From assembly GCA_001464795.1 (NCBI GenBank), contig LNEB01000012.1, forward strand, positions 1-64,000: a stretch of DNA of 64,000 bases, in the 5' to 3' direction. This document shows, in pieces, positions 8,415 through 17,096 of this stretch; within the stretch, counting starts at the first letter, position 1, and the number at the start of each line of letters is the position of its first letter. A program made the position numbers and the translations under genes. Source of the stretch: Bdellovibrionales bacterium Ga0074139 (GTDB lineage Bacteria > Bdellovibrionota > Bdellovibrionia > Bdellovibrionales > Bdellovibrionaceae). Below the pieces are notes generated by a model. That model did not search any database and was not told the DNA's origin. It saw nothing but the letters and a program-made list of their open reading frames with translations.

Positions 8415-9464
8415 TTAAAGCGGAATTTTTTCTTTTAGTAAATCGCGATTAATGTCGGCACCGCGATTAAAAATTTTTTCGATAAAAATTCTTTTTTTTG
8501 AGAACTGCGGACTTTCGATCTTCTTCATGTAGTCATAGATGTATTGATTTCCAACGTGGACTTTAAAAACTGCAGCTGGAAAGGCTTTTTGAAGTGTCAA
8601 CTGCGCCACACTCTCAGCGAAGTCTTCATCAGCGCTGGCGGCTGAGTAGAGACTAATAAAATTGCTATCATAGAGAGTTTTATATAGCTGAGCCACATCG
8701 TTGACATCAGTCAAATTCTTCGAGAGATCGCAAGAATTGTCATAGTAGCAAATTGGCTTGTCTTCCGGAAAGCCACTTTCTCTTGAGGGATCTTCAAAAT
8801 TTTTCCAGCTGAGTCCTTGCCAAGGATATGTCTTATTCGCACAAGTTAGTTTGTCGTAGCTGCCAGTAATGCATCTGTGAGACACGCTTGACTCAAAAAT
8901 TTTATCTAAAAAGTGGCCCAGCTCATGAGCCATGGTTACGAATAGTTTTACATCGAACTGAGCGCTGTGACTTAAATCTATCTCGTACTGAGGAATTAGA
9001 TGGCTATAGCTTTTTCCCAACTCAAACCATTTATCTTTTGGTTTAGGATAAATTAACAAATGGCTATCATAGCGAGAGTAAATTTCATTGACGCTTACGT
9101 TTGCCTCTAGCATTCGTCTTGAATAGGCAACACCGTAAAACGATTTGCCCTCTTGGTTTTTGTAATAGAATGCGTTCGCAACAGACACATGGTTGTCAAC
9201 GATAACAAAAGCATCGAGCGAACACATTATTCGCTGTAAGGCGCTCGGTAGTTTTAAATAAGACTCGGTGACCTTTCGAACTAGTTCATTTGCAGAAGGT
9301 CTTTCGCACCTAGCATTCATATCTTGATAACCGATATTCTGAGATGATTCGCAGACCATGTTTTGTACATGCTCAAGGCACTGCTGATCAACAGTTTTGC
9401 TTTGGGCCAGCAAACTCGTTGGTACCAAGAGAAGAGTAAAAAGGATCTTAATAGAATTCAACAT
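8415..9464 (-). CDS. Secreted HExxH metalloprotease-like protein
   Basis: A 349-residue protein with a signal peptide (MLNSIKILFTLLLVPTSLLA, cleavage near residue 20-21). MAHELGHFLD at about residues 178-187 gives a zinc HExxH site, and DEDFAESVAQL about 100 residues later offers Glu/Asp candidates for a third ligand. Several Cys in the mature part suggest disulphides. Its start codon lies 17 bp inside the upstream gene for a TIKI/ChaN-like protein, so the two are translated as a pair. It is cargo of the probable integrated element. Peptidase activity and target are inferred. Confidence 0.65.
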   Translation of the reverse strand: MLNSIKILFTLLLVPTSLLAQSKTVDQQCLEHVQNMVCESSQNIGYQDMNARCERPSANELVRKVTESYLKLPSALQRIMCSLDAFVIVDNHVSVANAFYYKNQEGKSFYGVAYSRRMLEANVSVNEIYSRYDSHLLIYPKPKDKWFELGKSYSHLIPQYEIDLSHSAQFDVKLFVTMAHELGHFLDKIFESSVSHRCITGSYDKLTCANKTYPWQGLSWKNFEDPSRESGFPEDKPICYYDNSCDLSKNLTDVNDVAQLYKTLYDSNFISLYSAASADEDFAESVAQLTLQKAFPAAVFKVHVGNQYIYDYMKKIESPQFSKKRIFIEKIFNRGADINRDLLKEKIPL

Positions 9465-10467
9465 TCGTGTCTCTAAGTGACTTCTCTAGAATCTCATTCT
9501 CTTTTTGGCAGTTTGAAGTTTGACATGAGTAAATGATGGTCCCTTCGAATTCTCCGAAAGTTCCGAGGAACGTATTATCTCTTGCTAAATACGCTACTGG
9601 AATATTTGTCGGCTTATTGAAAAACGCGAAAGGTTTTTGCGGAATGGAAAGATTCTCTTTGCACATAATTTTATCTGCCGCAGTTGCCAAACTTGAGACG
9701 GTGCCATTGACCCACATTAATCCAGAATTGATGAGAGAGTAGCCACTATTGGCTTGAAGATTCGCAGAGTTTCTTCCTGCAATAAGAAGTAGTAATTCAG
9801 AGGTTTTGAGCCCCTTTTCTTTAAGTTGGCTTTTAAGTTCATGTCTATTATTTGCTTTTACCATGTGAGAAGCCCCGACAGGATAAATCGCGGCTTTGCA
9901 TTGACCGGATTTCTTTAATTGCGTGATATATTCCGCCATATAACTGTCTCTGGCATTGAGCCATCTTAATGAATCTTCCTCTGTCTCAAGTGGCATCGTG
10001 TCTTTACCCGGATAGTCCACATAGTAAATTTTTAAACCCTGTTTTTTAAGAGCAGAAAAGAGATCGTAGGCCCAATTAAGTTTTAGTTTTAGTTTTTCTT
10101 CAGCGCCAGGAACGTTTTGGTTAAACTGATGAATAATCTCAGTATCGGCTTCGCCAATGCTATCCTCCATAAAAAAGCAGTCTACATTTCGAGACTTATT
10201 TTTGATCATTCTTGCGAGAGAGGGATAAAACTCTGCTTCAAAGTTTCCATGCTCGACACCGATCAAGATCACATCGTCTTTTTCGCTAACCACCGAGTTA
10301 ATCATTTGCTCAACGGAAGTGGCGCTTTGTTTTGCACTTTTTAAGTAGTCGTTTTTGGCTGTACAGGCTCTTTCAATATTAAGATGAGAGTCAGCAACAG
10401 ACGAATGCACGTGTCCAACTGTCAAAAAGCTAAACAGGAATAGCGCTGCAAAGTGGTTCTGGCTCAT
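9448..10467 (-). CDS. Secreted TIKI/TraB/ChaN-like protein
   Basis: A 339-residue exported protein with a signal peptide (hydrophobic at about 6-19). Spaced motifs resemble the TIKI/TraB/ChaN/EreA superfamily: GVEHG at 70-74, FFMED at 98-102, ARDSYMAEYI at 172-181 and PVGASHM at 196-202. These positions hold the acidic and His residues that form the metal or catalytic site in the superfamily, whose members include metalloproteases, heme-binding proteins and esterases. GAGG lies 8 bases upstream of the ATG. It overlaps the downstream metalloprotease gene by 17 bp. The specific activity cannot be told from sequence. Confidence 0.6.
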   Translation of the reverse strand: MSQNHFAALFLFSFLTVGHVHSSVADSHLNIERACTAKNDYLKSAKQSATSVEQMINSVVSEKDDVILIGVEHGNFEAEFYPSLARMIKNKSRNVDCFFMEDSIGEADTEIIHQFNQNVPGAEEKLKLKLNWAYDLFSALKKQGLKIYYVDYPGKDTMPLETEEDSLRWLNARDSYMAEYITQLKKSGQCKAAIYPVGASHMVKANNRHELKSQLKEKGLKTSELLLLIAGRNSANLQANSGYSLINSGLMWVNGTVSSLATAADKIMCKENLSIPQKPFAFFNKPTNIPVAYLARDNTFLGTFGEFEGTIIYSCQTSNCQKENEILEKSLRDTNVEFY

Positions 10468-10925
10468 ATAGATACCTCAAAGGATTGATCAGCAATTTCT
10501 GTGCTCTCAAGGGCTTAGATTTGTGGCAAGGTAAGTATTGGGAATCTTAGGTTTTTATTAATCTCTGCAGGCGGAGCGCCACTCTTCGGGTCGGCAGTCA
10601 GTAACAACCAACGGCATCACTCTAAATCATTCTGCTGGCAGACCATCTTCAGAGCCTGGCCTTAATATCCCCGAGAGAACATGATTCTTTTCCTCAAAAA
10701 AAAGCCCCGGCATCTTCGAAAAAATCCAAAAACACCGAGGCCACAAACGCACGTCAGCGCTCGAAAGAAAAAGAAGCAACGAAGAAGCATAAAAGAAGCA
10801 AACTCAGGAAATTCAGCGAAACGAAATGAAAGATTCAGTTTGAAGGACCGCGTGCCGGTCGGTGTTTTCAACCACTTAGGGTTGCTGTGTTTTTTGGAGA
10901 ACTCGCGAAATTTACGATAAAAAAT
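10468..10925. other. Intergenic region next to tRNA-Pro, with Lys-rich coding remnant
   Basis: No intact gene is convincing in these 458 bp. A + strand frame open from 10626 to TGA 10829 reads as a Lys/Ser/Thr-rich tail (KKAPASSKKSKNTEA, then KEKEATKKHKRSK) but has no ATG, so it may be the end of a decayed histone-like or other basic protein. Other frames here are open by chance. The right candidate attachment repeat begins at 10919. Confidence 0.35.
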
Positions 10926-10932
10926 TGGTCGG
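10919..10932. repeat. Candidate right attachment site inside tRNA-Pro 3' end
   Basis: The second copy of AAAAAATTGGTCGG. It covers the last seven bases of the tRNA (CCGACCA on the minus strand) and the following T-run. With 5595-5608 it would bound a 5.3-kb insert lying downstream of the tRNA and leaving the tRNA intact. Confidence 0.5.
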
Positions 10933-11002
10933 CGTGACAGAATTTGAATCTGCGACCCCTTGCACCCCAAGCAAGTGCGCTACCAGGCTGCGCCACACGC
11001 CG
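10926..11002 (-). tRNA. tRNA-Pro (anticodon GGG)
   Basis: A 77-nt cloverleaf on the minus strand. Acceptor CGGCGTG pairs with CACGCCG, followed by discriminator A and an encoded CCA. The D-arm contains AGCCTGGTAGC, the anticodon arm CTTGC-TTGGGGT-GCAAG places GGG at positions 34-36, and the T-arm is GCAGATTCAAATTCTGT. All stems are complete. Its 3' end is the apparent integration target of the element to its left. Confidence 0.97.
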
Positions 11003-11042
11003 ACACTTTGAACGTCTAACTTAAATTTTTATACTTAAAGTG

Positions 11043-11552
11043 TCACTTAAAAAGTTGTCTGAGCTTTCGGATATCGCCAGCCACACCTTCTAGTCGATCT
11101 GAAAAGTTCACTGATAAATTTTGGAACTTCTTCACCACGTGAATATAGTCTTTTTCTTTTTTTACGTGATTTTTGAGATCCTTCATCGCATTTCTTGCAC
11201 CTTCGATGGAAAATCGGTCCCGGTGAAGAAGCTTCCGAATCAAGTAAGCATTTTCCACATCACGCTTGGTGTACAAACGCTGGTTGTTGGTGGCTTTTCT
11301 GGGTTTTAATACGTCAAATTCAGTTTCCCAATACCGAAGAACATAGGCTTTAATTTGCAGAAGTTCTGCCACATCACCAATTTTAAAACCCATTTTATCT
11401 GGAATGGATTTCAATTCTTCCATCAATAAATCATCACACAAAGCTGCTGGCAGTGTTTCAGGATTTTCTGCTTGTTTGGTTTCAATGAAATCGAGATCTT
11501 TAAGTTGAAGTTCTCCTTCAAGTTCTATCTCATTCATCATCATCCTCGTCAT
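11043..11552 (-). CDS. MerR-family transcriptional regulator
   Basis: A 169-residue protein with an N-terminal acidic region (about 1-55) followed by a MerR winged-helix domain: FKIGDVAELLQIKAYVLRYW, then PRKATNNQRLYTKRDVENA and a helical RFSIEGARNAMK segment. No metal- or drug-binding C-terminal domain follows, only a short coiled segment. This short MerR type is the one commonly found just after ihfA in the pheST-ihfA cluster of proteobacteria. It overlaps ihfA by 23 bp, and the exact start among Met1, 4, 5 and 6 is uncertain. The target genes are not evident. Confidence 0.8.
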   Translation of the reverse strand: MTRMMMNEIELEGELQLKDLDFIETKQAENPETLPAALCDDLLMEELKSIPDKMGFKIGDVAELLQIKAYVLRYWETEFDVLKPRKATNNQRLYTKRDVENAYLIRKLLHRDRFSIEGARNAMKDLKNHVKKEKDYIHVVKKFQNLSVNFSDRLEGVAGDIRKLRQLFK

Positions 11553-11877
11553 CTGTTAGACCGGTGATGTCCTCGCCGTTCAGCATGGCCTTTAATACTT
11601 GAGAAGGTCTAAATGTTAAAACTCTGCGCGCTGAAATCATAATCTGTTCGCCCGTTTGTGGGTTACGTCCCACACGCTGACTTTTTCCACGCACAACAAA
11701 ATTTCCAAAGCCCGAGATTTTTACTTTTTGGCCTGTGTGCAATTGATCTTTGAGAGTTCCAAAAACCATTTCAACAAGCTCTGATGCTTCCTTTTTCGAG
11801 AAGCCAATTTTTTGGTAAACCTTTTCAACGATGTCTGCTTTTGTCATCGTAGATTTACTCACGTTTTGTCCGCTCAT
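11530..11877 (-). CDS. ihfA: Integration host factor alpha subunit (HU/IHF family)
   Basis: A 115-residue HU/IHF DNA-bending protein. MTKADIVEKVYQKIGFSKKE gives the dimerisation helices, VKISGFGNF the signature strand, and GRNPQTGEQIMISARRVLTF the beta-arm with the Pro that intercalates in the minor groove, then RPSQVLK. An acidic tail (DDEDDDE) follows. GAGG lies 6 bases before ATG 11877. Its position directly after pheT identifies it as the alpha subunit type. It probably acts in nucleoid organisation and, if the nearby element is active, could assist its recombinase. Confidence 0.9.
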   Translation of the reverse strand: MSGQNVSKSTMTKADIVEKVYQKIGFSKKEASELVEMVFGTLKDQLHTGQKVKISGFGNFVVRGKSQRVGRNPQTGEQIMISARRVLTFRPSQVLKAMLNGEDITGLTDDEDDDE

Positions 11878-11938
11878 GAAATGCCTCTTTCATCATCAAT
11901 TTCTTTAAAAAGAATAAGACAAACCCTTGAAATCCTTC

Positions 11939-11960
11939 AAGCTTTTTATCTAAAAAGCTT
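11939..11960. terminator. Palindrome at the pheT stop
   Basis: AAGCTTTTTA-TC-TAAAAAGCTT is a perfect 10-bp palindrome overlapping the pheT stop codon, followed on the minus strand by a second hairpin CTTGAA-GGAT-TTCAAG (11926-11941). Neither has a long T-run, so they may attenuate or process the transcript between pheT and ihfA and need not end it. Confidence 0.3.
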
Positions 11961-14400
11961 AACGAAGTGCAACAGGAAGGCTTTTCGTTAATTCCTCCAC
12001 CAACTGCGCTTGAAGCTGACTGACAGCTTCTTCTAGCAAAGTCTGAGTGGGATCCTGCCAAGTCAGCCTGACCGATAAAGACTTCTTACCAGCTTCCAAA
12101 GGTGCACCCTCAAAAACATCTAAAATTTTATATTCAGAAAGCTTGGGTCCTGCCTTTTGTTTAATCACTTTCAAAACTTCACCGGCTGCAAAATCCTTTG
12201 GCAGTACCAGGGCGATGTCTCGGGTGACAGCTGGGTACTTGGACGGTGTGGTGATTTTTTTCGTTCCACCCAAAGCCTGGATCAACAAAGGCAACTCAAT
12301 TTCCAGCATGGCCACTTGGGCTCTGACTTTTTTATCGCTGAGTATTTGCGGGTGCAAAGTTCCCATCCATCCAATGGCCTGATTTCTAAATTCCACCACC
12401 GCCCACTGACCCTGATGTAAAAAAGAAGGTACTGGGTTTGTGTCAGTGGCTGATTTCAAACTTAAGGACAACAAATTCCATTTTAAATTCAAATTTTCTA
12501 AAAAAGCCTTCAATTGATAAACAGGATGCACCGGATTTTTGGCTTCCCATAAATTATCACTTTCACCCCAGGCCGCCATGGATAGCCTTAAGGTTTCCTT
12601 CATCACTCCCGCTTCTTGGTAAAAGCACTGACCGGTTTCAAATAATTTTCCCTGCTGATTTCCGTAGCGATAATTATTTAAAACATTGTTCCATAAACTT
12701 AAAGAAAGACTTGAACGCATCACATTCAATTCTTCATTTAAGGGATTCACAAGTGGAATGGATTCATCTGAGATTTTAAAATTGAGTTTCTTTAAATTTT
12801 CTTTTGCGCCTAAAAATTCAGACTCCTGAGCCTTCGAGCAAAAAGCAAAATTGAGGCTTTGAGAAAATCCACTGGCCACAGCTAAATGCGCTAAGCTTCG
12901 AGTGGCTAGAAATTGCGGATCATGGGGTGTGGGACTGACTTTTAAAGCTGGCAAAGATTCAGGGATTTTTTCATAGCCATCAAGTCTTGCGTACTCTTCT
13001 ACGAAATCCATGGGATGAGCCATATCATGACGAAATGAAGGGGCTACTAAAACAAGTTTGTCCGCTGATTCACTTTCAATTTTAAAATGCAATCTTTCAG
13101 CAAAGCTTTTCATTGTCTGAAAGCTAGCCAAGTAACCCAATCTTTGGGTAATGAGCCCCACAGAGACTTCAATTTTATTTTGTTTTAAAACCCTGGAATC
13201 CAAATCCACATAATCTTCAGCCGCTTTTCCACCTGTCAGCTCTTCGATTAATTGCGTCGCTTTTTGTAAAGCTAGAGCTGTCATTTCAGAGTCAATGCCT
13301 CTAGAAAATCGGTAAGCCGAATCAGAATCAAGCCCATGCTGCCGAGAGGTTTTTCTAACGGATTCAGAAACAAAATAGGCCGCCTCTAAAAAGACCGTTT
13401 TTGTATCCACTGTGGTTCCAGAGTTCAGTCCCCCCATGACACCTGCTAAGCATAAGGGTCTTTCAGAATCCCTGATCGTTAAACTATCGACTGTTAATTT
13501 TAATTTTTTCTGATCTAGGGTTGTGAACTCTTCACCTGCAACCGCCCGATCAATGATAATGTGCTGAGCATGAATTTGATCCGCATCAAAGGCATGCAAA
13601 GGCTGACCGAGCTCCATGAGTATTAGATTCGTCACATCCACCACATTGTTGATACTTTTAAGACCTACGGATTCCAGTCTTTTTTGTAACCAAGCAGGAC
13701 TGGGTTGAACGCGCACATTGTGAATGGTGCGCCCCATGTATCTTGGACAAAGCACCGAATCCTTTACTGTGACTTGCACCTCACCGCTTTTATTTTTTTT
13801 CTCGCCTGTTAAGGGCTTTAAAATCATTTTCATTGGGCGCTGCAAGAGGGCTGCGATTTCCCGGGCTAAACCTAGATGGCTTAAAGCATCGGCTCTGTTG
13901 GGGGTCACTTTCAGCTCAAAAATCACATCATCCAAACCCCAAAATTCAGAAAAGGATTTTCCTACAGGGGCTGAGGAATCTAAGATTGCGATCCCTTCAC
14001 TGGGGCCTTCCAGTTGTAATTCTTTAAACGAGCACAGCATGCCAGAGCTTTCCACTCCCCTAAGGGCTGATTTTTTAATTGCAAGTCCCCCTGGAAGCAC
14101 AGCACCTGGTAAGGCCAGCACCACTCGGTCGCCCACTTTATGGTTTTGCGCTCCGCAAACAATTTGATGCACTTGATTTTGTCCTGTGGCGACCCTGCAC
14201 ACAGAAAGTTTATCCGCGTTAGGATGCTTTTCTTTTTCTAAAATGTGCCCCACCACCACTTGATGATACAAAGATCTAGCATCATGAGTGGCTTCCACCT
14301 CAAAGCCCGCTTTAGTTAGAAGATCCGATAATTCTTGGGGCTTTGATAAATAATCTTCAACTTGTACAAATTCTTGAACCCATTTTAAAGAAAGTTTCAT
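11959..14400 (-). CDS. pheT: Phenylalanine-tRNA ligase beta subunit
   Basis: At 813 residues this is the normal length for the beta chain of the alpha2-beta2 synthetase that charges tRNA-Phe. Domains in order: an EMAP-like tRNA-binding domain (about 40-150, with HPNADKLSVCRV), the B3/B4 editing region (about 210-380), B5 (about 405-475), the catalytic-like core, and a C-terminal ferredoxin-fold anticodon-binding domain (about 715-812, PSKYPAVTRDIALVLPKD). It follows pheS by 13 bp and precedes ihfA, the classic order. It looks complete. Confidence 0.97.
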   Translation of the reverse strand: MKLSLKWVQEFVQVEDYLSKPQELSDLLTKAGFEVEATHDARSLYHQVVVGHILEKEKHPNADKLSVCRVATGQNQVHQIVCGAQNHKVGDRVVLALPGAVLPGGLAIKKSALRGVESSGMLCSFKELQLEGPSEGIAILDSSAPVGKSFSEFWGLDDVIFELKVTPNRADALSHLGLAREIAALLQRPMKMILKPLTGEKKNKSGEVQVTVKDSVLCPRYMGRTIHNVRVQPSPAWLQKRLESVGLKSINNVVDVTNLILMELGQPLHAFDADQIHAQHIIIDRAVAGEEFTTLDQKKLKLTVDSLTIRDSERPLCLAGVMGGLNSGTTVDTKTVFLEAAYFVSESVRKTSRQHGLDSDSAYRFSRGIDSEMTALALQKATQLIEELTGGKAAEDYVDLDSRVLKQNKIEVSVGLITQRLGYLASFQTMKSFAERLHFKIESESADKLVLVAPSFRHDMAHPMDFVEEYARLDGYEKIPESLPALKVSPTPHDPQFLATRSLAHLAVASGFSQSLNFAFCSKAQESEFLGAKENLKKLNFKISDESIPLVNPLNEELNVMRSSLSLSLWNNVLNNYRYGNQQGKLFETGQCFYQEAGVMKETLRLSMAAWGESDNLWEAKNPVHPVYQLKAFLENLNLKWNLLSLSLKSATDTNPVPSFLHQGQWAVVEFRNQAIGWMGTLHPQILSDKKVRAQVAMLEIELPLLIQALGGTKKITTPSKYPAVTRDIALVLPKDFAAGEVLKVIKQKAGPKLSEYKILDVFEGAPLEAGKKSLSVRLTWQDPTQTLLEEAVSQLQAQLVEELTKSLPVALR

Positions 14401-14413
14401 TTTATTTAATTAC

Positions 14414-15445
14414 CTATGATTGTTCGTTGAACTGTTTAAGAAATCTTAAATCATTTTCAGGAAAAAGCCTGATGTCTTCGATTCCGTATTTAATAATGGC
14501 CATTCTTTCAATACCAAAACCAAAAGCAAAACCCTGCCATTTGCTAGTGTCCACTTTGGCGTGCTCAAAAACTTTCGGATTAATCAGGCCTGCTCCGCCA
14601 ATTTCAATCCAACCGCTGTTATTACACATCGAGCAGCCTTGACCTTTACACACAGGGCATGAGCAATCGAATTCAGCCGATGGTTCTGTGAACGGAAAAA
14701 AACTGGGACGAAAGCGAGTTTTGAGTTCGCGGCCAAAAAATTCTTTAATGAAATAGGCGATGGTTCCTTTTAGATCTGCCATCGAGATATTTTCATCCAC
14801 ACACATGCCTTCCACTTGATGAAAATGCGGAAGATGAGAAATATCACTGTCACAGCGGAACACAGGCCCCGTTCCCATAATTCGAAGCGGAAGCTTTTCA
14901 TTTTCTAAACTGTGCACTTGAATGGGCGAGGTATGAGTTCTTAGAACATGGGTTTTATCCACAAAAAAAGTATCTTGCATGTCACGAGCCGGATGGTTTT
15001 CTGGCAAATTCAAAGCTTCAAAATTGTAATAATCTTTTTCTATCAAGGGGCCAGTGCGCAGTGAATAACCCAGTCTTGATAAAACTTTAAAAATCTCTTC
15101 GGTGACCACTTGAATGGGATGCAAATGTCCCATGACCGTTTGGCTGCCAGGCAAAGTAAGATCTAGTTTTTCATTTTGCATGCGAAACTGAATTTCTTTT
15201 TGTTCCAGCTGGGATTCCAAATGCACATAAAGTTTTTCTAAAAGGTCTTTCACTTCATTTACTTTTTTACCAAAAACAGGCTTCTGATCCTTGGGCATGG
15301 AGGCCATGGATTTCATGATTTCAGTGAAGGCTCCGGTCTTACCCAGGTACTGAACCTTGGCGTTGTAAAGCTCTACGCGGTTTTGGGCCTTTTCGAAGTC
15401 ATTCAATGCGCTTTTTTTGATTTCATCTAATTGATTTTGTGACAT
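14414..15445 (-). CDS. pheS: Phenylalanine-tRNA ligase alpha subunit
   Basis: The catalytic subunit of phenylalanyl-tRNA synthetase, 343 residues from ATG 15445; a TTG three codons upstream is possible, but ATG is favoured with GGA just ahead. The N-terminal coiled coil (about 1-85) binds tRNA. Class II motif 2 is seen as [18 protein letters not shown], and motif 3 as [18 protein letters not shown] near the end. [18 protein letters not shown] is a Cys-rich insertion of four CxxC-type pairs present in some family members and may bind zinc. It is first gene of pheS-pheT-ihfA-merR. Confidence 0.97.
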   Translation of the reverse strand: MSQNQLDEIKKSALNDFEKAQNRVELYNAKVQYLGKTGAFTEIMKSMASMPKDQKPVFGKKVNEVKDLLEKLYVHLESQLEQKEIQFRMQNEKLDLTLPGSQTVMGHLHPIQVVTEEIFKVLSRLGYSLRTGPLIEKDYYNFEALNLPENHPARDMQDTFFVDKTHVLRTHTSPIQVHSLENEKLPLRIMGTGPVFRCDSDISHLPHFHQVEGMCVDENISMADLKGTIAYFIKEFFGRELKTRFRPSFFPFTEPSAEFDCSCPVCKGQGCSMCNNSGWIEIGGAGLINPKVFEHAKVDTSKWQGFAFGFGIERMAIIKYGIEDIRLFPENDLRFLKQFNEQS

Positions 15446-15522
15446 ATTTTCCAATATGCTTGGGGTTTCAGGGATTTACAATATTTGGAGATCTTGACGA
15501 GTTGTGCTAGAACCTGATCCCC

Positions 15523-16317
15523 ATGGCCCATAAAAATAAAACCAATTTCAGCGCCTACACTGCCAGGCAAAGCCCAAGTTCCGGGGCTTCTAAGCCTCTC
15601 AGAGGATTTCACCGAAGACCCTCAACCGTTCACTCTGTGCAAGAGGCGAACGACAGACTGTATGACTTATTTCGTAATCACGAAGCCCAGTTCATCACCC
15701 ACGAACAAAGACAAAAATTGGCCGAATTTTATTCAATACTGATGAATGAACAGGGCCGAAATAATTTTACAAGACTGATGACTTTAAAAGATGTGGGCCT
15801 CAAACATTTCTTGGATTCCATTCTGGTCACAAAACTCACGAAGTTGCAGTTCCCTTTGATGGACATGGGAACCGGGCCAGGATTTCCGGGTATTCCTTTA
15901 AAAATCATGCACCCCAAAGAAAAAATTCTTTTAGCAGAAGGTGTGCAAAAGCGAGTGGAATTTTTAAAAGTGGCCAGGGAAAATTTAAAACTAGAAAACC
16001 TGGATATCATTGGCCGCAACATCGATGAGAACTTCGTCTACCCGCTTCAAGGTGTGATCACCCGGGCCGTGGAAGATGCGTCGAATTCGCTAAGAAATGT
16101 GTCCCAGTGTTTGGAAGTGGGCGGAAGGCTTTATTTGATGAAGGGCCCCAATGCCGAGCCTGAATTGAAATTAGCCGCCACCATGAAAGAGTATTACAAA
16201 CTTGTGGAAGATCATAAGTATGAAATTCCCAACACTCCTCACCTACGTAGACTTCTAGTTTTTGAAAAATTAAAAAATATTCCAAGACTGACACCTGATG
16301 AAGACGAGGACCTATGA
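15523..16317 (+). CDS. rsmG: 16S rRNA (guanine-527-N7)-methyltransferase
   Basis: A 264-residue SAM-dependent methyltransferase of the RsmG/GidB family, which methylates G527 of 16S rRNA. The SAM-binding motif DMGTGPGFPGIPL is at residues 114-126, preceded by NNFTRLMTLKDVGLKHFLDS, the usual N-terminal helix region, and followed by ITRAVEDAS. The first 40 residues are a basic Ser-rich extension beyond the normal family start. It overlaps the next methyltransferase gene by 4 bases and is divergent from pheS. It is not next to mnmG here, unlike in many bacteria. Confidence 0.9.
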   Translation: MAHKNKTNFSAYTARQSPSSGASKPLRGFHRRPSTVHSVQEANDRLYDLFRNHEAQFITHEQRQKLAEFYSILMNEQGRNNFTRLMTLKDVGLKHFLDSILVTKLTKLQFPLMDMGTGPGFPGIPLKIMHPKEKILLAEGVQKRVEFLKVARENLKLENLDIIGRNIDENFVYPLQGVITRAVEDASNSLRNVSQCLEVGGRLYLMKGPNAEPELKLAATMKEYYKLVEDHKYEIPNTPHLRRLLVFEKLKNIPRLTPDEDEDL

Positions 16318-17051
16318 TTGACTTAATAACGTCTTCACAAAACGTCAAATTTCAACTTTGGAAAAGCCTTTTGAAATCAAAAGGCATCAAAGAGCACGGT
16401 CTTTTTTTATTGTCTGGCGAAAAACTGATTTTCGAATTTTTAAAAGACTCTGAACTTGATATCGTAGCAGAGCTTATCACTCCGGGGCTTCAACCTAAGC
16501 AATCAAGGGCCTCAACTTTTGAATTATCAAAAGATCTTTTTCAAGAACTTGATGTGATCGGCACCCATTATAATTTGTTTGTGGTGAAAACTCCAAAAAT
16601 TTCTGTGATATCCTTTGATCAAAAACCTCAAGGCTTAGAAGTGATCACTCCTGTGGGGGATCCCTTAAACCTAGGGGCTATGATTAGAAGTGCTGTGGCT
16701 TTTGGTGCTAACAAAATTATTTTAACCTCTGAAAGTGCCAATCCTTTTTTGCCACGCTCGGTGAAAGCCAGCAGTGGCAGTGTTCTAAGTGCCCCACTTT
16801 TTTCATCAGGCCCGCTGAGCGATTGGGACAGCACCTGGACCCACGCCCTTGATCAAACAGGTACGAGTTTAATTAATATGGAAATCCCTGAAAACTTTCG
16901 CATTCTTGTAGGTGAAGAAGGTCCAGGTTTAGGAAACTTACAAAATGTAAGAAAAATAAAAATTCCCACCATGACAGTCGAGTCCCTGAATGCCACAGTG
17001 GCCGCCAGTCTTGTGATGTTTGAATACGTCAAAATCCGGACCGGACCATAG
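16314..17051 (+). CDS. SpoU/TrmH-family RNA methyltransferase
   Basis: A 245-residue knotted (SPOUT) RNA 2'-O-methyltransferase. Motif 1 is GDPLNLGAMIRSAVAFGA at residues 115-132, motif 2 ILVGEEGPGLGN at about 201-212, and motif 3 ESLNATVAASLVMFEY at about 224-239. The N-terminal 100 residues resemble the substrate-binding domain of 23S rRNA methyltransferases such as RlmB. Which nucleotide is methylated cannot be decided. It is translationally coupled to rsmG by an ATGA overlap, making a two-gene rRNA-modification unit. Confidence 0.85.
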   Translation: MIDLITSSQNVKFQLWKSLLKSKGIKEHGLFLLSGEKLIFEFLKDSELDIVAELITPGLQPKQSRASTFELSKDLFQELDVIGTHYNLFVVKTPKISVISFDQKPQGLEVITPVGDPLNLGAMIRSAVAFGANKIILTSESANPFLPRSVKASSGSVLSAPLFSSGPLSDWDSTWTHALDQTGTSLINMEIPENFRILVGEEGPGLGNLQNVRKIKIPTMTVESLNATVAASLVMFEYVKIRTGP

Positions 17052-17096
17052 TCACGATTCGCTCAAATTAAAAATTAAAGTAACCGATGAAGCTTC

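Noticed and set aside
5572-10570. Second shared 10-mer ATCTCTGCAG at 5572 and 10561
   Set aside because: It is outside the candidate core on the left and well inside on the right, so it cannot be part of a single direct-repeat boundary. A 10-mer match is not rare at this length.
10681-10920. 79-codon basic open frame on the + strand
   Set aside because: It has no ribosome binding site and lies in a Lys/Arg-rich skewed stretch. Another frame (10626-10829) reads more like protein, and neither is convincing as an intact gene.
10662-10970. Open frame on the minus strand across the tRNA
   Set aside because: It runs through tRNA-Pro and the AT/purine-skewed intergenic region, so it is open by composition. 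The tRNA is certain.
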